Source: Caldimonas brevitalea
GTDB taxonomy: Bacteria > Pseudomonadota > Gammaproteobacteria > Burkholderiales > Burkholderiaceae_C
Assembly (NCBI RefSeq): GCF_001017435.1
Contig: NZ_CP011371.1
Span: 5,518,001-5,582,000, forward strand
Reading direction: 5' to 3'
DNA: 64,000 bases
Shown here: positions 56,420 to 64,000 of the stretch, piece by piece
Numbering within the stretch: position 1 is the stretch's first letter
Layout: each line of letters begins with the position of its first letter
Notes under the pieces: model-generated
Seen by the model: the letters and a program-made list of their open reading frames with translations, nothing else
What the model was told of the DNA's origin: nothing
The model's database searches: none
Position numbers and translations under genes: made by a program

Positions 56420-57868
56420 TCAGGGGCAAGCCGGCAGGGCCGCCCGCACGTCGGCGAGGGCGGGGTTGTCGTCACGGCCGAGGGTGTTGACGGTGAAGGT
56501 ACAGCCGTATGCGGCGGCAGCCACCTTGGCCGGATCGAGCACGTCATCGCCGGCCGCCGGGGCCCTCGCGTCCAACGCCTTCTGCAGCATCGTCTCGAAG
56601 GCAGCTTCCTGCTCGGCCACCGTGAAGTCGCAATGCCCCGGGGCACGGATGGCGCGCTGCGCCAACAAGGCCCCCTTGCCCTTGGCCTCGACGCGCTTGC
56701 GGTAGATCTGCTGCATGCTGAAGGGCACGTACATGTCGCCCAGCGTGTGCAACGTGACCACCGGCACGTCGATCTCGCCGTTGACCTTGGGGATCCAGCG
56801 CAGACCGTCGGGACGCTCGGCATTGGCGCCTTCGGCTGCCTTGGCGCGGAAGATGGCGTCGTTGAAGGCCTTTTCCTCGGCGCTCACGGCGGGGTCGGCA
56901 TCGAACTGGTAGGTGAAGCGGGTGGTGTCCACCACGTTGCGGTTCAGGATGCCGTTGATGGTGCCGTCACCGCCGAAGGCGGTTCCCCACACCACGCTCT
57001 GCAGCGCCGTGTTGCGATAGCCCGCATCGAAGATCGGACGCTCGCCGCCGGTCAGGTTCTTCACCACCGCCTTGAGCTTCTCGCCTTGCGCAGTGGATTG
57101 GGTGCTGAACGTGGTGAACAGCGCCGCTTGCACGTCCCCTCGGATCTGGCCCCAGTCGGTGGTCGGGAACGACGTCGCGGGCTTGCCGGCGAGGTGTTGG
57201 GCGGCCAACTGGTAGGCGCCGAAGTAGTCGAACAACTCGGTGTCGCCCATCACGCCGCACATCGGCACCGCGCCCTTGTAAGTCACCTTGTTGCGGGCCT
57301 TCTCCAGCGTCTCTTTCTCGACCGCGGCGGCCGCGACGTGGCCGCCCATCGAGTGGCCGGTGACGTAGAACTCCTGCGGCTTCTCGAGCGTCCGGCCGTT
57401 CTCGGCGGCAATCTTCGTGAAGGCGAGCGCGAGCGCATTGGTGTCCTCGACGCCGGCGCGCACATCATAGAAGTTGGTGCTGTAGCTCGACGCGGCCCAG
57501 GCGTAGCCGTTCTCGATCAGGTAGCGCCGCAGCGACGGTGTGGTGACCTTCAACTGATCGCCGGTGCCGTTGTAGCCGTGCGCGTACATCACCAGCTTGC
57601 CGTTCCAGTTCTTGGGCACTTCGATGCGGTAGCCGGCGCCGTTCAGCACGCCGGTCCAGCGATCGGTCAGCGCGGTCGTGCCGGTCAAGGCGGGGAAGGC
57701 CAGCGTGGCCGGGTCGATCTTGAAGGTGCGGCTGTCGTGCGCCCGCGTCTCGACGACGGGCGGCGGCGGGGCGTTGCCGTCGTCGTCATCGCCACCACCA
57801 CCTCCGCACGCCGCCAACAGCACCGCGGCGATCATAGGGGGCGCGGCATTCCAGGGTCTTGCGTTCAT
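56420..57868 (-). CDS. Lipoprotein alpha/beta hydrolase
   Basis: A 482-residue exported hydrolase. PMIAAVLLAACGGGGG has a lipobox (LAAC) followed by a Gly/Asp tract, giving an outer-membrane-anchored lipoprotein. LVMYAHGYNGTGDQ is the oxyanion strand and YVTGHSMGGHVAAAAVE the nucleophile elbow; RAPGHCDFTVAEQ probably carries the catalytic His. GGAG 6 bases before ATG 57868 favours this start over ATG 57880. It resembles secreted esterases of proteobacteria; substrate unknown. Confidence 0.85.
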   Translation of the reverse strand: MNARPWNAAPPMIAAVLLAACGGGGGDDDDGNAPPPPVVETRAHDSRTFKIDPATLAFPALTGTTALTDRWTGVLNGAGYRIEVPKNWNGKLVMYAHGYNGTGDQLKVTTPSLRRYLIENGYAWAASSYSTNFYDVRAGVEDTNALALAFTKIAAENGRTLEKPQEFYVTGHSMGGHVAAAAVEKETLEKARNKVTYKGAVPMCGVMGDTELFDYFGAYQLAAQHLAGKPATSFPTTDWGQIRGDVQAALFTTFSTQSTAQGEKLKAVVKNLTGGERPIFDAGYRNTALQSVVWGTAFGGDGTINGILNRNVVDTTRFTYQFDADPAVSAEEKAFNDAIFRAKAAEGANAERPDGLRWIPKVNGEIDVPVVTLHTLGDMYVPFSMQQIYRKRVEAKGKGALLAQRAIRAPGHCDFTVAEQEAAFETMLQKALDARAPAAGDDVLDPAKVAAAAYGCTFTVNTLGRDDNPALADVRAALPACP

Positions 57869-58232
57869 GCATGTCTCCATCGAGTCGGTATGTTTGATGT
57901 TTCGTCATGGCTCGGACACGGCCACGCGCACGACGTCGTCAGGCGAACGTCATTGCGCGGGACACGAACCGCTGCGAGCCGGTCAGCGGCATCTGGCAAG
58001 AAGACGGGGCGCGGAGGAGGAAAGAGCGTCGAGGCGACCCTGCCGCTCGACGGCGGCGGCAGGACCGGCCATGCAGGGCGCGCGCTGGCGCACGAGATGG
58101 ACACAACAAAGTGGCGGCAAGGCCATCGCAGCTCCTCAAAACGGCACGGGGTGCGAACTAATCCCGATTTTGGGACGACGTTCCGCCGAATATGTCGCCA
58201 AGGCGACAGCTGTCTATCAGGTTTACCCAGGG
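57869..58232. other. Intergenic region without a recognisable gene
   Basis: These 364 bases lie between the hydrolase start and the Lrp regulator stop. The only structure seen is a GC-rich hairpin CCTGCCGC (58039-58046) with GCGGCAGG (58056-58063), 8-base-pair stem and 9-base loop, without a T-run. It presumably contains the hydrolase promoter and the 3' end of the lrp-type transcript. Confidence 0.6.
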
Positions 58233-58715
58233 TTACACCGGAACCGCGGTGGTGTTCTTGACCCGGTCGAGCACGAAGCTGGTCTTGCAGTCTTCCACGC
58301 TGGGGTGCTTGAGCAGCGTGTCCATGATGAAGCGCGAGTAGTGCGCCATGTCCTCCACCACCACCCGCAGCAGGTAGTCCATCTCGCCGGTCAGCGCGAC
58401 ACACTCGACCACCTCCGGCCAGGCTTGTACCGCTGCGCGGAACAGGTCCATCGGATTGCGCTTGTGGATCTCGGTGTGCTTTTCGAGCCGGACGTTGAGG
58501 TAGGCGGTCAGCCCGAGGCCGACCCGCTCCGGCGGCACCAGGGCCACGTAGCCGGCGATGATGCCGGCGTCTTCCAGCCGCTTGACCCGCCGCAGCGTTG
58601 CGGACGCCGACAGCTGCACCTCGCTCGCCAGCTGGTCGTAGGTCATGCGCCCGTCCGACTGGAGCGCGCGAAGAATGCGTCGATCGATGGCATCGAGATC
58701 AATTTGTGCGTTCAT
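58233..58715 (-). CDS. Lrp/AsnC-family regulator
   Basis: A 160-residue feast/famine regulator. LDAIDRRILRALQSDGRMTY starts the helix-turn-helix (LASEVQLSASATLRRVKRLE), followed by the RAM effector domain with YVALVPPERVGLGLTAYLNV and VVECVALTGEMDYLLRVVVE. It diverges from hppD-phhA with 126 bases between, so it probably senses an aromatic or other amino acid and controls these genes. An in-frame upstream start would enter the promoter region. Confidence 0.92.
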   Translation of the reverse strand: MNAQIDLDAIDRRILRALQSDGRMTYDQLASEVQLSASATLRRVKRLEDAGIIAGYVALVPPERVGLGLTAYLNVRLEKHTEIHKRNPMDLFRAAVQAWPEVVECVALTGEMDYLLRVVVEDMAHYSRFIMDTLLKHPSVEDCKTSFVLDRVKNTTAVPV

Positions 58716-58764
58716 TCTTTTGCTTTCGCATGTTCCATGCGTTGTTTTGACTTCGAGCAAAGAT

Positions 58765-58808
58765 AATGCAAGAAAACTGCGCCGGGGGCGACCTACAGTC
58801 TTTGCATT
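58765..58808. promoter_or_regulatory. Imperfect inverted repeat between lrp-type regulator and hppD
   Basis: AATGCAAGA (58765-58773) and TCTTTGCATT (58799-58808) are inverted with one extra T. They lie in the A/T-rich divergent interval and are candidates for Lrp-family half-sites. Confidence 0.45.
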
Positions 58809-58841
58809 TCTTCTTCAACCGAATCGACGCGGGAGATCACG

Positions 58842-59969
58842 ATGCAATTCACCCCCTGGGACAACCCGATGGGCACCGACGGCTTCGAGTTCATCGAGTA
58901 CGCGGCACCGGACCCGGTGGCGATGGGCCAGCTGTTCGAGCGCATGGGGTTCAAGGCGATCGCCCGGCACCGCCACAAGAACGTGCTGTTGTACCGCCAG
59001 GGGGAGATCAACTTCATCATCAACGCGGAGCCCGATTCGTTTGCGCAGCGTTTCGCCCGCCTGCACGGCCCCAGCATCTGCGCGATCGCCTTCCGCGTGC
59101 AGGATGCCGCCCAGGCCTACCGCCGCGCGCTCGACCTCGGCGCCTGGGGCTATGCCAACCAGGCGGGGCCGGGCGAGCTGAACATCCCGGCCCTGAAGGG
59201 CATCGGTGATTCGCTGATCTACCTGGTCGACCGCTGGCGCGGCAAGAACGGCGCGAAGGAAGGTGAGATCGGCAACATCGGCTTCTACGACGTCGACTTC
59301 GAGCCGCTGCCCGGCGCCGAGCTGAATCCGGTGGGCCATGGGCTGACCTACATCGACCACCTGACCCACAACGTACACCGCGGCCGCATGGCCGAATGGG
59401 CCGAGTTCTACGAGCGGCTGTTCAACTTCCGCGAGATCCGTTACTTCGACATCGAGGGCCAGGTCACCGGTGTGAAGAGCAAGGCGATGACCAGCCCCTG
59501 CGGCAAGATCCGCATCCCGATCAACGAAGAAGGCAACGACAAGCCGGGCCAGATCCAGGAGTACCTGGACCTGTACCACGGCGAGGGCATCCAGCACATC
59601 GCGCTGGGGTCGAACGACCTGTTGCAGACGGTGGATGCGCTGCGCGGCAGCGGCGTGAAGCTGCTGGACACCATCGACACCTATTACGAGCTGGTCGACA
59701 AGCGCATCCCGGGGCATGGCGAGAACGTCGCCGAACTGCACCGCCGCAAGATCCTGATCGACGGCAAGCCGGGTGAGTTGCTGCTGCAGATCTTCTCGGA
59801 AAACCAGCTCGGCCCGATCTTCTTCGAGTTCATCCAGCGCAAGGGCGACCAGGGTTTCGGCGAAGGCAACTTCAAGGCCTTGTTCGAAAGCATCGAGCTT
59901 GACCAGATGCGCCGCGGCGTGCTGAAGGCCGACACGTCCTGCACCCCGACCGACCCGCAACACGCCTGA
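58842..59969 (+). CDS. hppD: 4-hydroxyphenylpyruvate dioxygenase
   Basis: A 375-residue iron dioxygenase making homogentisate in tyrosine and phenylalanine degradation. The Fe(II) ligands His173 (YIDHLTHNV), His252 (GIQHIALGS) and Glu329 (FFEFIQRKG) are present; [20 protein letters not shown] and [10 protein letters not shown] are family segments. It heads an operon with phhA, 10 bases downstream, and diverges from an Lrp-type regulator. The homogentisate dioxygenase gene is not in the window. Confidence 0.97.
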   Translation: MQFTPWDNPMGTDGFEFIEYAAPDPVAMGQLFERMGFKAIARHRHKNVLLYRQGEINFIINAEPDSFAQRFARLHGPSICAIAFRVQDAAQAYRRALDLGAWGYANQAGPGELNIPALKGIGDSLIYLVDRWRGKNGAKEGEIGNIGFYDVDFEPLPGAELNPVGHGLTYIDHLTHNVHRGRMAEWAEFYERLFNFREIRYFDIEGQVTGVKSKAMTSPCGKIRIPINEEGNDKPGQIQEYLDLYHGEGIQHIALGSNDLLQTVDALRGSGVKLLDTIDTYYELVDKRIPGHGENVAELHRRKILIDGKPGELLLQIFSENQLGPIFFEFIQRKGDQGFGEGNFKALFESIELDQMRRGVLKADTSCTPTDPQHA

Positions 59970-59979
59970 GGACCACGCC

Positions 59980-60882
59980 ATGCAGCAGGACGCTTGGACC
60001 GACGAGACCCCGCGCGCCGTCAACCAGGGCGTGGCGCCTGTGACCTATGGCCAGGGCGACCGGCCACCCCGCGGCGACTATGCCCGCGCGCGTGCCGACT
60101 ACACCTGCGAGCAGGACTGGGCCGCCTATAGCGAGGCCGAGCATGCGCTCTACCGCCGGCTCTATGAGCGCCAGGCGGCGCAACTCCCGGGGCTGGCCTG
60201 CGAGGAGTTCATCGAGGCGGTGCAGCACCTGGGAGCACCCGAACAGATCCCGCGCTTCGACAGCTTGAGCGAGCAGTTGCACCGGACCACGGGTTGGGAG
60301 GTGGTGGCGGTGCCGGGTTTGATCCCCGAGGAAGCCTTCTTCAAGCTGCTGTCGCAGCGGCGCTTCCCGGTCACGCAATGGATACGGCGACCGGACGAAT
60401 TCGACTACGTGGTGGAGCCCGACCTCTTCCACGACTTGTTCGGCCACGTGCCGCTGCTGTTCAACCCGGTCTTTGCCGACTACATGCAGGCTTACGGCGC
60501 GGGCGGCCTGAAGGCGAGCGGGCTGAATGCCTGCGAGCTGCTGGCGCGGCTGTACTGGTACACGGTGGAGTTCGGGCTGATCGCGACGCCGCAAGGTGTG
60601 CGGGCCTACGGCGCCGGCATCTTGTCGTCGGCCGGAGAACTGCCCCACAGCGTGCGCGTGGCACAGCCCAAGCATGTGCCCTTCGACCTGCTGCGCGTGA
60701 TGCGCACCCGCTACAAGATCGACGCCTACCAGGAGACCTACTTCGTGATCGACTCGTTCCAGCAGCTCTTCGAGGCCACGGCGCCCGACTTCGCACCTCT
60801 GTACGAGCAGGTGCGCGGGCTGCCTGAGATCGAGGCCGGGGTGGTGCTGCCGCACGAAGCACCGCCCCGTGTGCTCGCGTAG
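59980..60882 (+). CDS. phhA: Phenylalanine 4-monooxygenase
   Basis: A 300-residue pterin-dependent hydroxylase making tyrosine from phenylalanine. Iron ligands His151 and His156 (EPDLFHDLFGHVPLL) and Glu197 (YWYTVEFGL) are intact, and PRFDSLSEQLHRTTGWEVVA and GAGILSSAGEL are typical. It begins 10 bases after hppD, so phenylalanine is carried to homogentisate by one transcript. No pterin carbinolamine dehydratase gene is adjacent. Confidence 0.97.
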   Translation: MQQDAWTDETPRAVNQGVAPVTYGQGDRPPRGDYARARADYTCEQDWAAYSEAEHALYRRLYERQAAQLPGLACEEFIEAVQHLGAPEQIPRFDSLSEQLHRTTGWEVVAVPGLIPEEAFFKLLSQRRFPVTQWIRRPDEFDYVVEPDLFHDLFGHVPLLFNPVFADYMQAYGAGGLKASGLNACELLARLYWYTVEFGLIATPQGVRAYGAGILSSAGELPHSVRVAQPKHVPFDLLRVMRTRYKIDAYQETYFVIDSFQQLFEATAPDFAPLYEQVRGLPEIEAGVVLPHEAPPRVLA

Positions 60883-60908
60883 CACGAGGGCGGCCCGCAG
60901 CGGGCTCT

Positions 60909-60934
60909 GCAGGCCCCGCATTCGGGTGGCCTGC
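60909..60934 (+). terminator. Hairpin downstream of phhA
   Basis: GCAGGCC (60909-60915) pairs with GGCCTGC (60928-60934); an inner CCG/CGG pair extends the stem around a CATT loop. It lies 26 bases after the phhA stop. It is followed by a C-run rather than T, so terminator activity is uncertain. Confidence 0.35.
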
Positions 60935-61038
60935 CTCCCCCCGCAAGAGTGATTGTGAGCCCCTGGGACGGGGTCGACACTGCAAGCCTTCGGAGTGCCT
61001 GCGGCGCGCCCTGCGCCGCCCTAGCGGAGGTGGCGTTG

Positions 61039-61863
61039 ATGAACCCCGTCCTGACCAAACGCTGCGCGGTCGCGCTGCTGGCCGCGATGACCTTGGCCCT
61101 GGTGGTCGGCCTGCTGGCCTATGGCCCCATCCTCGGCCCGAGCTTGCGGCCGCTGCCGGCGCCGCCCGCGGCGGCTCACAGTGCGCTGCACCTGCTGGCG
61201 GCGCTGAACCTGCTCGCGGCCGGCCTGTGGGGCTGCGCCTACGTGCCGCTGCCTCGCGATGGCGGGCCGCCGGTGCAGGCATGGCGTTGCTGGTTTGTCT
61301 CGATTGCATTGGCGGGGGCCGCGGCCTTCTATGCCGGCCTCGACCGCGCACACTGGCCATTGTTCCTGCTGCAGGCGGCGAGCGGCGTGGCCCACGCGAT
61401 GTTGCTGTGCACCTTTCTGGCCGAACGGCTCAGCCCGCGCTGGGACAGCGCGTGGGTGCTGCTGGCGGCCTTGTCGCTGTCGATCGGCGCGGTGAGCCAC
61501 TGGACGGTGGGCGAACTGACCCTGGGCGCCGGTGACCAGCGCGCGCTGTTGCTGCTGCAGTTGCTGCCGCTGCTGCTGATCCCGTCCGGCGCACTGCGCC
61601 TCGAAGGTCGCTACACCCACCGCAACGACTGGACCGTGGTGCTGACGCTGTATGCGCTGGGCCTGCTGGCCCAGGCGAGCCACGCGCGGCTGGCACCGTG
61701 GCTGGGCCCGCTCGCCGGCCCGACCCTGCAGTTGCTGCTGCTGGCCAGTGCGGCCGCCTGGCTGGCTCAGCGGGCGGCCACGTCGGCACCGCGGTCGGCG
61801 CCGGGTGCCACGGTCGAGGCGGCGCCGACCGAGGCGAGCACTTCGTTGAAAACCTGCGGGTGA
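61039..61863 (+). CDS. Polytopic membrane protein of unknown function
   Basis: A 274-residue, very hydrophobic protein with about seven helices (CAVALLAAMTLALVVGLLAY, WCFV-type WFVSIALAGAAAFYAG, VLLAALSLSIGAVSHW, LLLLQLLPLLLIPSGAL). GGAGG lies about 8 bases before the ATG at 61039. The last 97 bases overlap the 3' end of the convergent lipase gene. No family recognised. Confidence 0.7.
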   Translation: MNPVLTKRCAVALLAAMTLALVVGLLAYGPILGPSLRPLPAPPAAAHSALHLLAALNLLAAGLWGCAYVPLPRDGGPPVQAWRCWFVSIALAGAAAFYAGLDRAHWPLFLLQAASGVAHAMLLCTFLAERLSPRWDSAWVLLAALSLSIGAVSHWTVGELTLGAGDQRALLLLQLLPLLLIPSGALRLEGRYTHRNDWTVVLTLYALGLLAQASHARLAPWLGPLAGPTLQLLLLASAAAWLAQRAATSAPRSAPGATVEAAPTEASTSLKTCG

Positions 61864-62708
61864 TGCACCATGTGGACGTGCGCCCACCCGGGCAGGTGCA
61901 GATTCACGGCCCCCGGCAAGCTGGCCACGGCGGGTGGGAACACGATGTTGTCGCAGTTGCTATAGAAGCAGGTGAAGCGGCGGTAGCGCTCGGGCGGCTC
62001 TGCGGCCGTCAGCTGCTGCAGCCAAGGGCTGTCCAACCCCATTTGTCGCGTGTTGAGGGTGCGACCGTGGCGGCCGAGGTGGGTGCCGCGATGCGGCGTG
62101 CCGATGGTGATGACCCGGTGCACACGCGCATCCGCCTGCTCGCGCCGCAACCAGGCCCGTGCCGCCAGGCCCCCCATGCTGTGGCACACCAGCACCGGAG
62201 CCTGGCCGGTGCCCAGCTCGAGCCGCCGCACGGCGGCTTCGACCAGGTCGGCGTAATGATCGATGCTGCCGAACACCGGCTCCAGGCTCACCGCGACGAA
62301 GGGCACGCCGCGGGCGCGCAAGCGCCGCATCCAAGGGGTCCAGAAGCCGCGGTTGCAGACGAAACCGTGGATCAACACGACACCGCGGCGCCCGGCTGCC
62401 TCGGGACGGTCGGGCACGGCGTTCGGAACGAACGGCTGGCGCCAGCAGAAGATGACCGGTGAGTGGGTGACCTCGCCCCACCACGCCGCCACCAGTTCGC
62501 GCAGGCTCGCCTTGGGCGTCGGGTCATCGCCGTGCACCCGCGACAGGATGACGAACTCGATCGCGAGCACCAGCGCGTAGCCGAGCGCGATCAGCAGCGC
62601 ACCGGCGGCTGCCACCAGCGGGCGGCCCTGCTGTGCCCACCAGAAGGCCCATGCAAAGGCACTGCCGAGCAGCGTGAGGGTGATGGCTTGTTGGAGACGG
62701 GCGAGCAT
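61767..62708 (-). CDS. Membrane-anchored lipase-type alpha/beta hydrolase
   Basis: A 313-residue hydrolase. Two N-terminal hydrophobic segments (ITLTLLGSAFAWAFWWAQQG and LVAAAGALLIALGYALVLAI) anchor it. GVVLIHGFVCNRGFWTPWMR is the oxyanion strand, LVCHSMGGLAARAWL the nucleophile elbow and ITIGTPHRGTHLGRHG the lid-type motif of triacylglycerol lipases; HVHMVHHPQVF carries the probable catalytic His. The 3' end overlaps the convergent membrane-protein gene by 97 bases. Confidence 0.88.
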   Translation of the reverse strand: MLARLQQAITLTLLGSAFAWAFWWAQQGRPLVAAAGALLIALGYALVLAIEFVILSRVHGDDPTPKASLRELVAAWWGEVTHSPVIFCWRQPFVPNAVPDRPEAAGRRGVVLIHGFVCNRGFWTPWMRRLRARGVPFVAVSLEPVFGSIDHYADLVEAAVRRLELGTGQAPVLVCHSMGGLAARAWLRREQADARVHRVITIGTPHRGTHLGRHGRTLNTRQMGLDSPWLQQLTAAEPPERYRRFTCFYSNCDNIVFPPAVASLPGAVNLHLPGWAHVHMVHHPQVFNEVLASVGAASTVAPGADRGADVAAR

Positions 62709-62804
62709 GGGATGAAGCGGGTCACAGGGGCGGGCAGACTGCCGCAGGGTGCACAGGCTGCGAAAGCCCGGCCTTGCTGCGGCGGCGTGGGGCGCTGCAG
62801 CGCA

Positions 62805-64000
62805 TCACGCCGTGGGCGAGGTCAACGATGCCACTTTACCGGTGAGCCGTTGCGCAAGGCCGCTGGCCAGCCGGGCCGCCAGTGCGTAGACGGACACCTG
62901 CGGATTGGCACCGATGCTGGTGGGAAACAAGGAGCCGTCGTGCACACTGAGATTGTCCACCTGCCAGTGGCGTCCGTCGGGGCGTACCACGCCCAGGCGC
63001 TCGTCACCGGCGAGGCCGCAACCCCCCATCACGTGAGCGCTGACGACGCGCGTCTTCAGCGGCTCCATCGGCAGCTGGGCCATCGCGTCGCGCGCCTCGG
63101 CCCAGCTCGTATAGGGACGCGCGAGTTCATGGATCGGCAACACCTGTCGCGCGCCGGCGGCGAACTGGATCTCGGCCATGCTGAGCAGCGCACGACGCGC
63201 CCCGTCCATCAGGAAATCGTTCAAGGGGTAGTCGAGCAGCGGCGAGCCGTCATCGCGCAGCCGCACGCGTCCACCGGCTGCGTCCGGGTGGAAACCGTCG
63301 CGCAACAAGGCGATCAGCGCCTGGGTGTTGGCAAACTGGGCCAGCAGCTGCGCCTGAGTAGCGCCGTAGCCGGGCGCGGTGGAGGCGAACATCACCGGGT
63401 GCAGCGGCGGCGCTTCGAGCTTGTAGCCGATCGGCCCGTCCAGCGGTTGGGTGTGCAGGAAGTGGTCGCTGTAGACCGTCTGCGGTGCGCCTTGCCAGCC
63501 TTGCACCGGCTGCGGCATCAGCGCGGCCGAGATGACCACCGGATGCAAGAAGGTGCGCCGGCCCAGGCGGCCGTGCGGATCGGGCGCGGCCGAGCGCAAC
63601 AACAGGGCCGGTGAGTTGATGGCCCCGCCCGCGAGCACGTAATGGCGTGCGACGACGCGGGTGGGCCGCGCAGCTTCGAGGCTGCCGTCGGGTCGTGTGG
63701 GCAGGCACACCAGCGCGCGCACCCGCCCGCCGGCCAGCTCGAACTGGCGGGCCTGGGTCTGCACCAGCAAGCGCGCCTGGCGATCGAGCGCGGCCGGCAC
63801 CGTGGTCAACAGCATCGATTGCTTGGCGTTGGTCGGGCAACCCATGCCGCAGGAGCCGAGGTTCCAGCAACCGTTGACGTTGCGACGGATGGCGCCGAAG
63901 GACAGGCCGAGGCGTTCGGCGCCCCGTTTCAGCACGTCGTTGTTCTCGTTCGGCGGCACGTCCCAGGCGGCGATGTGCAGGCGCTGCTCGACCTGGGTGA
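62805..64000 (-). CDS. GMC-family oxidoreductase, C-terminal part (cut by window edge)
   Basis: An FAD-dependent alcohol or cholesterol oxidase-like protein. About 398 residues are visible and the frame is open to base 64000, so the N-terminal FAD-binding GxGxxG is outside. Visible motifs are NGCWNLGSCGMGCPTNAKQS, VLAGGAINSPALLLRS (GMC signature 2), SAHVMGGCGLAGDERLGVVR and SVHDGSLFPTSIGANPQVSV, the C-terminal active site with the catalytic His and Asn. Substrate unknown; the related enzymes oxidise alcohols. It follows the lipase gene series on the same strand. Confidence 0.88.
   Translation of the reverse strand, partial: TQVEQRLHIAAWDVPPNENNDVLKRGAERLGLSFGAIRRNVNGCWNLGSCGMGCPTNAKQSMLLTTVPAALDRQARLLVQTQARQFELAGGRVRALVCLPTRPDGSLEAARPTRVVARHYVLAGGAINSPALLLRSAAPDPHGRLGRRTFLHPVVISAALMPQPVQGWQGAPQTVYSDHFLHTQPLDGPIGYKLEAPPLHPVMFASTAPGYGATQAQLLAQFANTQALIALLRDGFHPDAAGGRVRLRDDGSPLLDYPLNDFLMDGARRALLSMAEIQFAAGARQVLPIHELARPYTSWAEARDAMAQLPMEPLKTRVVSAHVMGGCGLAGDERLGVVRPDGRHWQVDNLSVHDGSLFPTSIGANPQVSVYALAARLASGLAQRLTGKVASLTSPTA

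Noticed and set aside
60949..61041. Possible further copy of the junction repeat before the membrane protein gene
   Set aside because: It also begins with GTGAGC and ends with GGAGG before an ATG, but the central GAAGGCGCTCGC and GCAGTGCG blocks do not align, and the upstream gene ends 67 bases earlier without overlap.

Overview
The window is high-GC, densely coded DNA with no phage, transposon, CRISPR array, rRNA or tRNA that I can see. Gene content points to a betaproteobacterium of the order Burkholderiales, probably of the Rubrivivax/Leptothrix/Sphaerotilus type. The evidence is a LiuR-type leucine regulon, a fused isobutyryl-CoA mutase, a PEP-CTERM protein, a DksA without most zinc-finger cysteines beside hslVU, and the order glyQ-glyS-gmhB-plsC. 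The genus is inference.

Layout. 1-10432 is a branched-chain acyl-CoA (leucine) degradation block. On the minus strand, liuR is followed by isovaleryl-CoA dehydrogenase, carbonic anhydrase, aceK, thiolase, a MaoC hydratase, an SDR, a second acyl-CoA dehydrogenase, a DsbA-fold isomerase and the N-terminal part of methylcrotonyl-CoA carboxylase beta; a metallo-beta-lactamase-fold gene diverges from liuR. 10457-13080 holds a LysR regulator divergent from a DJ-1/PfpI gene and an EamA exporter. 13077-21571 is a minus-strand housekeeping run: YgjP-like peptidase, plsC, two gmhB paralogues, glyS, glyQ, lnt, corC. 21811-27740 runs on the plus strand: COG0523 GTPase, dksA, an unknown STAS-like protein, hslV, hslU. 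27752-33330 holds coaX, a PPK2 kinase, a small Pro-rich ORF and icmF. 33532-41390 is mixed metabolism and membrane proteins, ending in AMP nucleosidase. 41439-44007 is a regulator/SDR/QueA-like cluster. 44042-49626 holds a TctC-type binding protein, a CoA-transferase, dodecin, a KTSC protein and an EF-G paralogue. 49707-56331 holds a PEP-CTERM protein, an MscS channel, a YIP1 protein, an ABC importer and an HDOD protein. 56420-64000 holds a lipoprotein hydrolase, an Lrp regulator with hppD and phhA, a membrane protein, a lipase and a GMC oxidoreductase cut by the window edge.

Two layers of organisation stand out. First, four copies of one palindromic operator (arms TTGACGT/ACGTCAA around a TTTACGTAAA-like core) lie upstream of mccB, isovaleryl-CoA dehydrogenase, liuR/MBL and, 20 kb away, icmF. 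The obvious reader is the local MerR-family LiuR. Second, a 66-bp repeat occupies at least three gene junctions. It begins in the stop codon of the upstream gene and ends in the start codon of the downstream gene. In two copies it encodes a 21-residue mini-ORF with stop/start overlaps on both sides, which suggests a mobile or repeated translational-coupling linker.

Other candidates for undescribed biology are the XRE-cupin/SDR/QueA-like locus, a GmhB paralogue without its nucleophilic Asp, an EF-G paralogue with a changed switch residue, and a cysteine-poor, N-terminally extended DksA next to a zinc-chaperone-type GTPase.
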